64,000 nt of DNA from Leucaena leucocephala (GCA_037074615.1 CM073532.1:17624001-17688000); one strand, 5' to 3'; numbered from the stretch's first letter, positions 9,828 through 21,707 are shown. Program-made: numbers and translations. Notes: generated by a model from the letters alone, not told the origin.

Positions 9828-12800
9828 TGTAACACCCCAATTTTTAGGCCTAGAGATGCCAGGAAGAGAATTCAAGGGCATAATCGTAATTATGGGAAAG
9901 ATCGGACTGGTAGCCGATGAGTACCATAAATTTGCTAAAAAAATAGAGAAAATTATGCTGATCATTTCACTGAACTGTGAAATGTGCATATGAGGTCTCT
10001 AGGTGTATGAAAGAATTAGAAATATGGCCAGGGGCCATACAGTATTGTCTAAGGCCCGTAGTGACACCAGGGAAGGCCCAAGCCCATAATACCAGTTCAG
10101 TGGTAAGAGGGGCCGGTGTCCGGGAAAAATGTGCAAAATGACCAAAATGCCCTTATGTTATAGAATAACTGAAGAATGAGTAAAGGGTATTTTGGTCATT
10201 TGGCTAAGGTTAGACAGTCAAGAAGGGGTATCTGGATAGTTGACCAGGGCCAGAGAATACTCTGGTAAAATATGAAAAGACAATAATGCCCCTAGACCTA
10301 GTAAAGGAAATGAAAGGACTTAAGTGCAATTATGGAAAGTTGCAAGGCCAAAAAGGAAAGTAGACAAAAATGTGGGGTCCTTAAGTGTAATTTTAGCCAA
10401 GTAAAAAGGGACTTAAATGAAAAGAAGAAAAGTTCCCTGGGGCTAAATTGTAATTAAAGAAAGTCAGGCCGGAAGTGGTTTGGACTGTCCGAAAGCATTT
10501 CAGTCCCAGATTTCACCGGTAGAGAGATCAAGTGACGCTCGGTAATCTGGCTTAATACAGGAATTTTTGAAGACTCCAGATAGCCAGAAATGGACTGATC
10601 GTCCAAAAGTTATAAAAATTCATACCGGATATCCTGGATATCAGATCTAGGTGAGAAAATACAGGATGATACGTCCTTATGGGACGGATGTCGGGAAACT
10701 GACAGAATACCGATAGGAGGCCTGTAGAAAAAGTTATTCGCAAATTAGAAAATCCAGACGGGAGTGTGAGGCCTCTGGGGATCCGATAGGGAGATTTATC
10801 GGTATTTGAAAGGGGACTGAATGAGTTCGGATGACCTACGTCAGATGACTGATATGACTCATAGGGATGCCTGAACACCGTAGTCCAGTGTATCGGACAG
10901 AAGGAGCTGGTGTCCGGATATGTGTATAAACGGTGAATAATAGGTAAAATATTCAATAATTATTAACGAGGGAAGATTCCTCGTAATACGTGCCATGAAG
11001 GTATTGGACCCAGAAAAGCCCAATAATGGCGCCAACAAAGGCCCAGTAAGACCCTTGGACTGATAGGTGGGCCAGTGTCCGGCAGAACCCCGGAAAAATG
11101 CGAAATTACGAAAATGCCCCTGTGTTGTACAAAAGGGTAACAGATGAATGAAGGGCATTTTGGTAATTCTGAACAGGCCCAGGAGCCAAGGTACATACAG
11201 ATAAAGTTACTTAGAGTCAATATATGCCCTGACAGAGTACAGAAGGGTGTAAAATGACGATTTTACTCTTAGGGTTAAAATAGTGCAAGAAAGGGCACCC
11301 AAGGGTATTTTGGTAATTTGCCAAGGGCTGTTTCTTGGGAATCGAGCCATCAGAGTACTTGGGCTTAATCAGGATCCAAGACAACATTCCCAGAGCCCAA
11401 AAACGTAGGCCCAGTAATGTGTGGGAAAAAGTGGCATTAAAATATTATTTTAATGCTGTTTCAATAAAGTAAAGTTACTCGGTCGGCACGATAACCGAGG
11501 AGGCGATCAGATAAAGTCCTGGATTTATCTGGATAGCATTGGAAGGCATGACAGGTGCCAGTAAGATGACACATGGCGCAAACATAAAGGCAGAAGAAAA
11601 AGTTGAGGACATGTACTACGAGGCAAGACACTGGACCGGTGAGTCAGCATGCTGAGTCAGCTGCTGAGGTGTCCAGGATTTCAGACATGTGATAAATGTG
11701 GCGCTGAGGTGTCCTGGTGAGGTGTCCCAATGATGTCATGCATGATGCAGTAAAGGAGGAATTAAAGAAAATAGGAAAATCCAGGAAAAACCAGGACCGC
11801 AGGATCAAAGTTCATGGTAATTACGAGATTGCCATTGGAGGAGGTTATAAATACCCCCCCTTGCTCCTCATTATGCACGGCCAAGCAAGCAATTTTAGAG
11901 AGAGGAGGAGGTGCTAGAGAGAGAAAGTGAGAGGAAGAAAGAAAGAAAGGAAGTTCTGGCTGAGCTGGAAGCAGAATAAGGATAGTGGAGTTCTGCTAAG
12001 CTAGCCAGGTAGTAACTAATCCTAGCTTTATTGTAATGGCTTTGTGATTCGTTGTGCTATTGTTTGGTTGGATTGTTGTCTTGTATGTTATGTCTGAAGC
12101 TCTGCTGTAATGCTATGATCATATGTTATTAAGCATGGAAGCACGCAGCATACTTATCTGTACACAATCACAAGCAAGCACTGTCACTCTGCATTACATA
12201 TATTGTTATGATTGTTGCTACTGAGATTCCCCCGAATCTCATCCCAATAAGTAAACCATTACAGGGGAGGTTATGTCAAAATGAATTCTGGGAATTTTAA
12301 GAGACGCCGTTATGCTGCCGAAGTAAAGACTGAACATCAGTATATGATAAGTACTGTGTACGTAGTGCTGTCTAAGGAGGCTAGAAGTGAGTGGACCTAG
12401 CCGGTTCATCTAGTCTTTCCTGGGTACTACGTAGAATGGTAGTTCTCATGAGGGGATTACCGAATCAGTACGGTTCAGTTCTTTGTACAGATGAAGCGTA
12501 GCGGTTATGCTGCCGGAGTTTAGGCAGAAAAAGATGTAATAGAGATATGAGAATTTATGTACATGACTGGATGTAAAACAACTTATTAATTAATAATAAT
12601 TGTTGTTTGGCATGTTTGACTGATGTATGAGGGATGTATGCATATGTATGCAAAGTAGAAATGCTGAAATATACCACTGTGAACAGTAACACGTGGGGTG
12701 ACAAGGTCATGTTTGATAAATGATTAAAAATAGTAAATGGATGAATAAATGTATGATATTTTTATGGTAGATATTATACATACCAAGCTTTAATTTGATA

Positions 12801-13187
12801 TATAAAACGTATCATTTGGATGTCTACACAAGGAGATATAAATTATCAAACTTGGGACCAGAATGCTGGATTCAGGAGAAAAACGCTGGATGAACAGTAA
12901 AGTTGAAACGTTGACTGGCGTGGACTCGGTCAACTAATGGTCAACGAATTATTTTTTCCTGAAATATAAGTGAGTTAGCTTCATGTAGCAATTGGAACCA
13001 CTTCATTTTAATTTTTCTAGAATTAGTTATGATTTTTCGAAGTCAGGTCACTCATCTGGAATTTTCAAGTGAACAGTACTCGATAAGAGTAAAATTCCAG
13101 ATTGAGAAATTGGACTTCAATGACCTTGAAAGTGATTCTAAATGCTACTGAATGGTCCCTAAGACATACGAACGTAAGGATGTTTCA
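9828..13187 (+). mobile_element. Solo LTR (3.36 kb), gypsy, plus strand
   Basis: Runs from TGTAACACCCC to GGATGTTTCA with a perfect TSD GAAAG (9823-9827 and 13188-13192). It restores the RT frame when removed, which proves the boundaries. TATAAATA lies at 11846-11853, followed by a purine-rich leader and an AGGTAGTAA sequence at about 12008. The three conserved LTR stem-loops are present (GAGATTC stem at 12223-12240; GGTAGTTCTC stem at 12438-12461). No PBS, gag or pol is inside. It is longer than related LTRs and contains two similar GGCC-rich segments (about 10060-10160 and 11000-11130), so an internal duplication is likely. Confidence 0.93.
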
Positions 13188-13299
13188 GAAAGCCTTAGCA
13201 AGCTATATTAAGAAAAAACTTATTCTGAATTTTGAGAAATATCATTTTATGGTAAATAGATGCATAGTTCTAGGGCATTTAATATCTAAGAATGGAATT
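13188..13299 (+). pseudogene. Reverse transcriptase middle fragment, Athila-like
   Basis: An isolated 112-bp piece of RT that continues the frame ending at 9827 and leads to 51918. It encodes the block L.LNFEKYHFMV followed by IVLGHLISKNGI, corresponding to the RT thumb region (LNWEKCHFMV..GIVLGH.IS in Athila elements). It is bounded on the left by the GAAAG duplication and on the right by the minus-strand LTR at 13300. Confidence 0.9.
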
Positions 13300-15819
13300 T
13301 GAAACATCATACTTTTAACCTCTCAGAGTATGTATTCAGAAGCATATTTGATTAGCGGAAGCATTACTTTAGCCCAAAAATTAAAATTTTAAAACTTACT
13401 TCTCGGGTACTGTTCATTTGGTAAATTCCAGAATGATAGTCTAATTTTAAAAATTCATAACTAATTCTAGAAAAATTGTATAGAGGTGATCCAAATTTAT
13501 ACTTGAAGATATTTCATATATCTTTAAGGAAAAAATATAAATCTAGACATTTGCCTTGCCAATCAAGATAGTTAAATCATTACTTTTTAATGTTGATATG
13601 GCAAATTCTGGAAATTCTAGATTCTGTCTTGTAAATTTGGAAATTTATTTCTCTTGATATGCACATCCAAATGAGGAATATTATCTATTAATTTAAACCT
13701 CTTTATGTCTTCTAATTGATCATAAAATTTCGTGGATTAATTCCTTCATTTCCTAGGTCAAATTGGAGTCAAAGTAAAACTACTCAAAGACCTACGTTTT
13801 TGCCATTTCATCTTCTTTCTTAAATGTCCATAAATTAATCTAGCTTTCCTAAACCATAAAATAAGCTTCCCATATCTTCACATACATTATGTACATATGC
13901 CATAATTATTTCATACATTTTTATCACATAAATAGACACTTTACATAACTAGGAAAGACCATACATAATAGGTTAGAGTATCAAATTGTTCACTTTCTTT
14001 CTTCCATTCTTTAGCTCTTCTCCATGCATACATTTTCCATCATGCTTGACCTAAATTAGTTGGTTGTGAGAGGGTGAGATTCTGGGAAATTTCACTAGTA
14101 AACGTTACCACTGACGTATGCAAGATAGATGTTAATGCATGATATGTAATTTCATTATTTTTTTTTTAATTAGTGCCATGCCATCATGCTATATGATCTA
14201 TATAAAATGCATGGCCATGGGAAACATGCTATTCATAACATATTCAACATCATTCATCATGTCACAACATCATTCAATCATCATATATATGTCAACACAT
14301 AAGCATACCACATCAAGCACATAAAGAGGTAAGTCCACTACCTTGAACTTAAGCTTTCTCCCTTGTTCTTAAACTTACTCCCTAACTTTCCAACCATGAA
14401 GCCTTTTAGTCAACCACTTCCCAACATCTTCTTGGATGTCTCAAGGTCCTAAGCACATTCATATTATCACATAATTCATTAGGACCATGGCCATATACCA
14501 AATGGAAGACTAGCTCTCCTTATCTTAACTAATTTTCTCTTAATTTTGGTTAATTATCTTGCCCTTTGAATTAATTAGTGTCTTTACCATTTCCCACACA
14601 ATTTTCCAAAAAGAATCCAAAGATGAAGTTATAATTGACAAATTCCAACTCCTTCCTTGAGGCTTGGATAGAACAGAAGTGTGGCACAAGAAGGTTTTCT
14701 CCAAAACTTCCTATTTTGATTCCAATGCTTCCAATACTTGCTTCTCTACTTTACCCCCACACAATTTTTCAATTTAAATCCATTGGAAGCATCAAAATCA
14801 TGAAATTATCATAGATGAACAATGATTCATACAGTGGCAGCAATGAACTCAAAAACCTAATTCCATTCATATTTGAATTTTCAAGCCAATACTACTTGAT
14901 TCAAGCTTATTTAAGCTTGTTTAAACATTCCATGACTTAAAATTCATATTTCCCCTCTAATTCCAGATCATGTCCAGTGGCTAAGATGGAGAGAAAAATG
15001 GTGTTTCAACCATTCAAATCCAAGAGAAATCTTCCTACATCATATTACAAAGATAGGAAGAATAAGTTACCTTGGATCCTTGCTTGTTTGACTCATTGAT
15101 TTTCCTCTTCTTCTTGCTTGAAATCCATTTTGGTAGTATCTCCACATGGTCTTCCAAGCCTTACGTATTGCTGAAATGGGTGGGGTATTTATAGAAAAAT
15201 TTGGGTGGAAATGGATGGCTAAGGTTACTTTGGTTACTATTTGATCTAATGGTCCATATTCATTCTTCCACCAAGCTTGCCCTAGAAGCCACTTTATGAC
15301 ATCATCCATGACATCATTTAGGGCCTTGTTTGGCAAAAATTAAGGCTAGGATCTGATTGGAAAAATTCTAGTCCAATCTGGTACCGGCTAGATCAAATTC
15401 CACAAATCCAGACTGTTTAATAGCTCTAATTTTTTTGAGATTCCATAATATATTTTCTGACCTTAAATCCAGTATTCAGATTTTCCTACCATTGACATTA
15501 TTGGATTGGGTATTTATCTGCTTATCATCCTTTGAAAAATGACTGAAATGCCCTTGGTTCTCTATCTCATCCTATATTAGCCTTAAGGGTATAATTATCA
15601 TTTCATACCTTTTTACATCTTATCATGGCATAAACTGACTCTGATTAATTATTTATATATCTCCCTTAGCATTTTAACCCTGTCCAAATGACCAAAATAC
15701 CCTCCACTCATCTCTTGTTCAATATTGCAACATAGGGGCATTTTTATAATTTTACAGAATATAATGGCATTTTCATAATTTTATATTTTTTAGGTTATTT
15801 ATTAGCACTGACCCACATA
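13300..15819 (-). mobile_element. Solo LTR, minus strand, left part
   Basis: Starts TGAAACATC at 13300, the plus-strand image of an LTR 3' end, and runs to the insertion at 15820; the rest lies at 51233-51917. Without the insert the LTR is about 3.2 kb. The flanking repeat is imperfect: GAATT (13295-13299) against AGATT (51918-51922), in line with an old insertion. Inside it a decayed form of the GAGATTC stem-loop is visible near 14080. The flanking RT frame resumes correctly on the far side. No coding domain is seen. Confidence 0.8.
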
Positions 15820-18342
15820 TGTAACATCCTGATTTTTGGGTCTAGGAAAACTAGGAGGTAGTCTGATATGGGCAGACTGCTAAACCCGTAGTCCTAGGGT
15901 AGTAATCTGATATGGGCGGATCACTTACCTATATTTGGTAGGAATCCGAGGGATGAGCTAAGTTTCTCAGGATTTAAAGATGAGTTAAGTCTTTGACCTA
16001 CAAAATAGGGACAAATCACCTAGGTTCAAAAAGAGGAATGTAAGGAATATCCTAAGTCTTAAGACTAGGAATTCTGTAGGTAGCTAGATATGGCCTGGCT
16101 CCTGAGTAAGATAACCTGATATGGGCGGGTTGTCGAGCCTTTCAATTAATGATGACTCCCAAAGAATTCAGGGGATGAGTTGTTGGAAGATAATTTCAAG
16201 AACTTAAGATGAAGGATAAGAAGATAAGTAAAGATGCCAGAAAATAGAGAAAATTATGCTGATCATTTCACTGAACTGTGAAATATGCACATGAGGTTTC
16301 TATGAGTATGAAAGAATTAGAAAAATAATCGAGGATATTTTGGTCATTTCACAATGGATGAATATAAGATGAAATTTGATAGTAAATTATTATAATTAAT
16401 ATGAGAACTTATGGAGTTGACAGAAGTCAAAAAGGAGTCCTGTAGAATTAATTATGGAATTTACGGTGAAAAAGGACACCGATAAAGTGTTAAAGGAAAT
16501 GTATATAATTTTTATCAGGACTTCTGGGTCTCAGAAAATTATGAAACTTTGTAGAGAATTCATTTTATATTAGAATTAATTTCTAAAAATATTATAACAA
16601 TTAAAAGAGGTGTTTAGCATTTATTCTAAGATCAGGGTAATTTAAGGATATCGGTATAAGGAAAGTACATTAGGATTTGGGCCAATTAGCTATTGGAACT
16701 AAAAGAGGCCCAACATTTCGTCCTAGGCTAGACCAATAAGCTCCAAAAGTTATCTTGGAGTCCAAGTCCAATAATGAATAATTTATGGATTTTTGAAAAG
16801 AAAGGAAATAGAATAAAGTAAAATTTAGGGTTTGCACATGATGGGACCCACAAGGACTTCAAAGTGTCACCAAAAAGGAGCTTAGGTGTCCCATGTGATG
16901 CTATGATGGTGGTGATGTCATGAGTGAAAGGAGAAAAGATATTTCAAGATCAAACCTTTAACCATTAGATCAAATAGTTCCAAGGTGATCTTTGCCTTCA
17001 ATTTTCCCAAGATTTTGCTATAAATACCTCCCCTTGCCATTCATTCTTCACACCCAAGAGCTCCTTTAGAGAGAGAAGTGAGTTCTAGAGAAAGAAAGAA
17101 GGAAGGAAGTTCTGGCGGAGCTGGAAGCAATATAGAGAAGCAAGAGTTCTGCTAAACTAGCCAAGTAGTAAACTTACCCTAAACTTGTAATGTATGATTG
17201 ATTGTGTTATGACTTGATTGATTGTTGTTAATCTGTAATTGTTGAAGCTCTATGCTATGATTGCCTTGGCCAATTGTATTTCATACATCACATGGAAGCA
17301 TGCACATTATATTATGTTGACACAGTCACAAGCAAGCACAAATATCATCAATGCATACATTGTTTAGTACCGTTTGCTACTGAGATTCCCCCGAATCTCA
17401 TCCCCTATTTATAACCCATTATAGAGAGGTTATGTCGAAGTGAATTTTGAGAATGCTGTAATACGCCGTTATGTTGCCGAATTTCAGACTGAACATAAGG
17501 AGATGATACGTACTGTGTATGTAGGTACTGTCTAAGGAGTCAAGAAGTGAGTGGACCTAGTCGATTCATCCAGTCTTTCCTGGGTACTTACGTAGAATGG
17601 TAGTTCTCACAGGAATTACCGAATCAGTACAAGATCAGTTATTTTTACAGATGAAGTATAGTAGTTATATTGCCGGATTTCAGGCAGGAAAGATGTAATA
17701 GAGATACGAGATTTTTGTTCATGCCCTGTTGTATAAATATTTATTATTTAATGATAAGTATTTTTGGCATGTTTGATTGATATGTGATTGATGTATGCAT
17801 ATGTATGTAAAGTTACTTGTTGGAATTTGCCACCATAAATAGTAACTCGTGGTGATATAGTGATGTTTGATCTATAATTAAAAATAGTAAATGGTTAAAT
17901 AAATGTATGATATTTTTATGATAAATATTATACATACCAAGCTTCGATTTGATATATAGAATGTCTCATTTGGATGTCTACACATAGAGATATAAATTAT
18001 CAAAGTTGGGACCAAAATGCTGGATTCCGGAGAAAAATGCTGGATGAACAGTAAAGTTATAACTTTGACTGACGTTGACTTGGATAAGGAATGGTCAACG
18101 AGTTATTTTTCCTCGAAAGAGTATTGAGTTATCTTCAGGTAGAAATTTGAACCACTACATTCCTATTTTTCTAGAATTAGTTATGATTTTTCGAAGTCAG
18201 GTCACTCATCTGGAATTTACACAGTGAACAGTTCTCGATAAGAGTAAAACTCCAGATTTAGAAATTGGACTTCAATGACCTTGAAAGTGGTTCTAAATAC
18301 TACCAATTGGTCCCTAAGACGTACGAAAATAAGGATGTTTCA
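15820..18342 (+). mobile_element. 5' LTR of the gag-only gypsy element
   Basis: From TGTAACATCCT to GGATGTTTCA. TATAAATA at 17019-17026 marks the promoter; transcription would start about 30 bp downstream, in front of a GA-rich leader. The GAGATTC stem-loop is at 17382-17399. U3 opens with a series of hairpins with an ATATGGG loop, annotated separately. Confidence 0.93.
15860..16131 (+). repeat. Hairpin series with constant ATATGGG loop
   Basis: Four hairpins with a 7-nt loop ATATGGG (third copy ATATGGC) and different 5-6 bp stems: AGTCTG/CAGACT (15860-15878), ATCTG/CGGAT (15905-15921), AGCTAG/CTGGCT (16082-16100) and AACCTG/CGGGTT (16113-16131). All arms pair, counting G-T as G-U. The same series is found in the 3' LTR (near 22197-22255 and 48965-49015) and in the solo LTR at 1050-3104, where the first arm pair reads AGTCTG/CAGGCT and still pairs. 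Confidence 0.85.
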
Positions 18343-18345
18343 TTT

Positions 18346-18357
18346 TGGTATCAAAGC
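18346..18357 (+). promoter_or_regulatory. Primer binding site (tRNA-iMet type)
   Basis: TGGTATCAAAGC, three bases after the 5' LTR. It differs by one base from the canonical TGGTATCAGAGC complementary to the 3' end of initiator Met tRNA, seen intact at 25118. Confidence 0.9.
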
Positions 18358-18540
18358 AATAAGTTCTGGCACAGAATAAAGGGTTCTAGCTCAAAGTATG
18401 AGGTTCTGGCACAGGATAGAACGCTTTGTTCATAAGTATAGAGGTTTAGAAAAGCCCAGTGGAGATAAAACTCCTAGATGAGTAGGTAGTATGATGTTAA
18501 TGTGTTCACTTTTCTTTTTCTGATTGATAAGGAATAAGAT

Positions 18541-19273
18541 GGTGAACACGAGACGGGGACGTAGAGCTCGAGTGGAGGAGCCACACACAGAAGAAGCTGG
18601 CAACTCCAATGAGGTAGATCCTATGCGAGTTATCCTTGCTAGGCTAGATCAGCAGCAAAGGATGATGGAAGAAATGAGGGCGGAACAAGTTCTCCGAGAT
18701 CAGTAAAGAGATGCAACTATAGCTACCCTTATAGCTATAGTTAATCAATTACAGACTCCTGATAGACTAGCAGAAGGGATGTCAAGAGTTCCTCCAAATA
18801 ATGAGCAGTCGAGAATAGAGGATCCAGTGACAGATCCTAATAGTATTCAGCAGTCGATGGAGCGGTTCCAGAAGTACAATCCTCCGGCGTTTGAGGGGAC
18901 GTTTGACGTCCAAGTAGCCGGAGATTCGATAGATCAGCTAGAGAAGATTTTTGAGGTGCTAGACTGCCCATCAGGAAGAAGAGCCCGGATGGCCATCTTC
19001 AAGCTCGAAAAGGATGCACGAAGATGGTGGAAGAATACCGAGCTTATTCTTCAAGTAAAAGGAATCCCTGTTACATGGGAAGTGTTTCTGGGACAGTTTA
19101 GGGAAAATAATTTCCCCAGGCAGTGAGGGACGCGAAGGAAGTTGAGTTCCTTATTTTAAAATAGGGAGAGAAAGAGCCATTCGATGAGTATTTGGATAAG
19201 TATCTCCGATTGTCGAGCTATTCTACGTACCTTATAAGAATGGAGGACAAAGAATGGTCAACAAAGAGATTAG
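18541..19273 (+). pseudogene. gag, N-terminal and core part, Tekay-like
   Basis: Starts at MVNTRRGRR, the same start motif as the gag at 40968 (minus) and close to MVQTRR at 26142. A Gln-rich coiled-coil-like stretch follows (ILARLDQQQRMMEEMR). The Retrotrans_gag core carries F...PPAFEGTFD, F.LE.DARRWW, and further on EKEPFDEYLDKYLRLS. Defects include a TAA at 18704, a frameshift near 19115 and a TAG near 19160. It is interrupted at 19274 by a copia LTR and continues at 21201. A pyrimidine-rich stretch ending in AG just upstream of the start could be a splice acceptor (inference). Confidence 0.85.
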
Positions 19274-20242
19274 TGTTGGAGATTGTGCCCTAGGGGCTAA
19301 TCATTATATTATGAACATTGTTGATTTATGAATTTTTTAATAATATTATCACATTATTTGCATGTTTACTGTGATGACCATCCTTGGATAACTCATGATC
19401 TTATCCTAAATATCCCTGGTCGGTCATCTATGCGGGAGCAGAGATGAAATAAGACCAGTATGACTTTGAAGATATATAGAGATATAAATCAAAGTCATAG
19501 GCACATGTAAGAGTACAAGGTGTTGGACTGACCCTCCATGAGAGAGCTGCATGGGTCAAGTCATAAGCTTCTCTCATAACTAGCCATGTCACTATGCCCT
19601 TTGACCTGAGATCATCATGGATTCCTACATGACAAACGCTCAGCTTTGACCTAGTCAAAAGTCACTTTTGACCGAGTGATCATAAAGGCTATGTTCGGGC
19701 TTAGTGGTTTTCAATGCGGAGGAATGTGAATGGTCAAGATGGAATTTGTCCCTCACATTCGTAAAGAGATATTACTGGGCCCCTCGATGAGTGAGTCTGA
19801 GAAATGTATGACCATACTATAATGGAAGGGTAGTTCTATTTCTATGTTCAGACTACTCAGGGATCGAGAAAGTAACGGTCAGGAACAGGAGGATGACGTT
19901 CTCCATGCCTCATCCATGACCGAAATATCGTGTGACAAAAAGGACATGATATGGTTGTATGAAAGGTAACATCATTTATCGATCCTCATATGATTTGGGT
20001 AGTCGTAATGTCTTGCTAGAGGCCACTTACGACTTGTAGGTTATTATAGTAACTGGCCCACTGCCAACTTCATATGGGCCTACAGGGTCGCACACAAAAC
20101 AGCCCAATGCGAGCTATGATGTCCAGATTCATTGAATCTAAGAGATGTCTAGATTCAATAAATAATCTAGGGTGGATATATATTTTATATATATATAAAT
20201 TATTATATATATATATTATATATAATATAAGAGATATTTGCA

Positions 20243-20441
20243 AGATTTAATTTATAAGGATAAATTAAATCTCTATCACTTTTGAATTTGAATTTAAATG
20301 GATATGATCTATTTGAATTTGAAATTCAAATTGATAAGATATCTCAAATTTGATTTATGAGAATAAATCAAATATAATACCGTCTTATCTTTATTTTAAA
20401 TTAAATAAATAGGTGAATTAAATCTGTGGGACGGATTTAAT
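20243..20441 (+). repeat. AT-rich hairpin cluster in the copia LTR
   Basis: Four perfect or near-perfect inverted repeats stand in a row: 13-bp arms at 20243-20255 and 20260-20272 with loop AAGG; 10-bp arms at 20311-20320 and 20322-20331; 11-bp arms at 20348-20358 and 20363-20373 with loop GAGA; and 11-bp arms (one G-T pair) at 20417-20427 and 20431-20441 with loop GGG. Arms differ in sequence between hairpins. Confidence 0.9.
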
Positions 20442-20821
20442 ATAAACCATATTTATTTAATTAGTTTCTTATTAAATTCTGCAATATATGATATTGTATT
20501 AATTTCATAATTAATATAAGATTAATTCTGAAACCCAACCCAATTAGAAGCCCGATAGCATCCTATATATTTGATATTAGGAGCTAGGGTTCTAGACAGA
20601 CATACGTAAGAAAAGGGGGCAAGGAGAGTGCAAAAGGTTTGCAGATAAGAAACTGCCGAAATAGAGATGGTGAGGACGGAATCTTGAGAAAGCCCTAGAG
20701 GGATAAGAGGCGCTAGCACGTCGTTCGTGATTGGAACGCTGTTCGTTCGGATACCGGTAGAGGAAGCCAATCTGAGTTGTCAACTTCTTGCGATCGAGAA
20801 AAGAGCACCAGGTACGACGAA

Positions 20822-21078
20822 GTTGCGACCAGTTGACAAAGAGGTCGCGACTAAATTGTCATCTGAGCGTCAGAAATCCAAAAAGAGACTACAGGTCGCG
20901 ACTAGTAGCAGAATAGGTCGCGACTGAAAACTCCAGAGACGACAGGTCACAACTAGAAGCTGAGGAGGTCGCGATTGAAAACTCCAGAGGCGACGGGTCA
21001 TGACTAAAAGCTGAGGAGGTCGCGACTAAAAACTCCAGAGGCGAAGAGTCTCGACTAGTGGACACTGAGGTCGCGACC
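20822..21078 (+). repeat. GGTCGCGACTA motif array in the copia LTR
   Basis: About ten exact or decayed copies of GGTCGCGACTA in one orientation, starting near 20822, 20843, 20894, 20916, 20944, 20967, 20996, 21018, 21047 and 21069. Spacing alternates between about 22-23 and 28-29 bp in the main block, and a phrase AAAACTCCAGAGGCGA recurs between units. It lies downstream of a TATA-like sequence near 20565, so it would be transcribed as leader if that promoter is used. Confidence 0.9.
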
Positions 21079-21200
21079 ACATCTTGAATACCGAAAGTAA
21101 CACTTCTTTCTCCTTGACTTAAACACATTCGGGAGATCCTGGCTGGGAATGGAAAAATTTTTAAAGTTAATTTCCGCTGCGTGTCTTCTAATTCCCTTCA

Positions 21201-21707
21201 ATTAGTGGAGGGCCTGAGCGATGCTCTAAAGGAAAGGATAATTCCTCAGCAACTTACGCAGTTCAATAGAGCGGTAGAAGTCTGCAGATTGACAGAAAGA
21301 AGTATGAACAATCATACAGCAGCCGGGAACAACATAAGGAGCAAGGAAGTGACTAAGTCAGAGGTAAGAGGTAAAGAAGTATTGGCTAAGAGTACTCTGG
21401 GAGGTAGCTCAAGTTATAAAGCCAATAACAATAACAAGAGAAAAAAGCAACATTTTAGGTAGGAGACTGATCAAGGTGAGGATCAGGTTGGAGGGCAAAG
21501 ATGTCAAAGATGTGGAAAGAACCATGGCACAAGGGAGTGTCGAGCAGGGCAAAGCGGCTGTTTTGTTTGTGGCGAGAAAGGTCACTTTGCAAGAGTTTGT
21601 CCTAAGAATACTGACATCCCTAGGCCAAAGACAACAGGAAGGGTGTTTGCTCTTACCACAAACAGAGTCTCCAATTCCTCTGAAGTCGACCCTAAGAATG
21701 GTTAAGA
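21201..21707 (+). pseudogene. gag, C-terminal part with zinc knuckles
   Basis: Continues the gag cut at 19273. It reads VEGLSDALKERIIP, the matrix/capsid end conserved in Tekay Gag, then AVEVCRLTE, a basic linker, a TAG at 21460-21462, and two nucleic-acid-binding zinc knuckles: C-x2-C-x3-H-x4-C (CQRCGKNHGTREC) and a canonical C-x2-C-x4-H-x4-C (CFVCGEKGHFARVC). It ends at GRVFALT, where protease normally begins. No protease D-S-G motif follows. Confidence 0.88.

Larger units (their letters stand above)
19274..21200 (+). mobile_element. Solo LTR, Ty1/copia Angela-like
   Basis: A 1927-bp LTR from TGTTGGAGATTGTGCCC to TTCCCTTCA with TSD ATTAG (19269-19273 and 21201-21205), inserted into gag. 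The opening bases, a GGGCCC segment near 19778 and the CCGCTGCG plus CCTTCA end resemble LTRs of the Angela/Tork group of Ty1/copia. This is recognition from memory, not alignment. It contains an AT-rich hairpin cluster (20243-20441) and a TCGCGA motif array (20822-21078). No internal copia sequence is left. Confidence 0.88.

Noticed and set aside
10552..11220. Overlapping minus-strand frames inside the solo LTR
   Set aside because: Same frames recur, broken differently, in other LTR copies (28374, 28792, 35196, 43067, 61329); LTR sequence, not genes.
12600..12900. Possible host gene or RNA gene in a stretch without frames
   Set aside because: The stretch recurs in every long LTR here (for example 17760-18060, 24540-24800, 33390-33690), so it is LTR U5 sequence.
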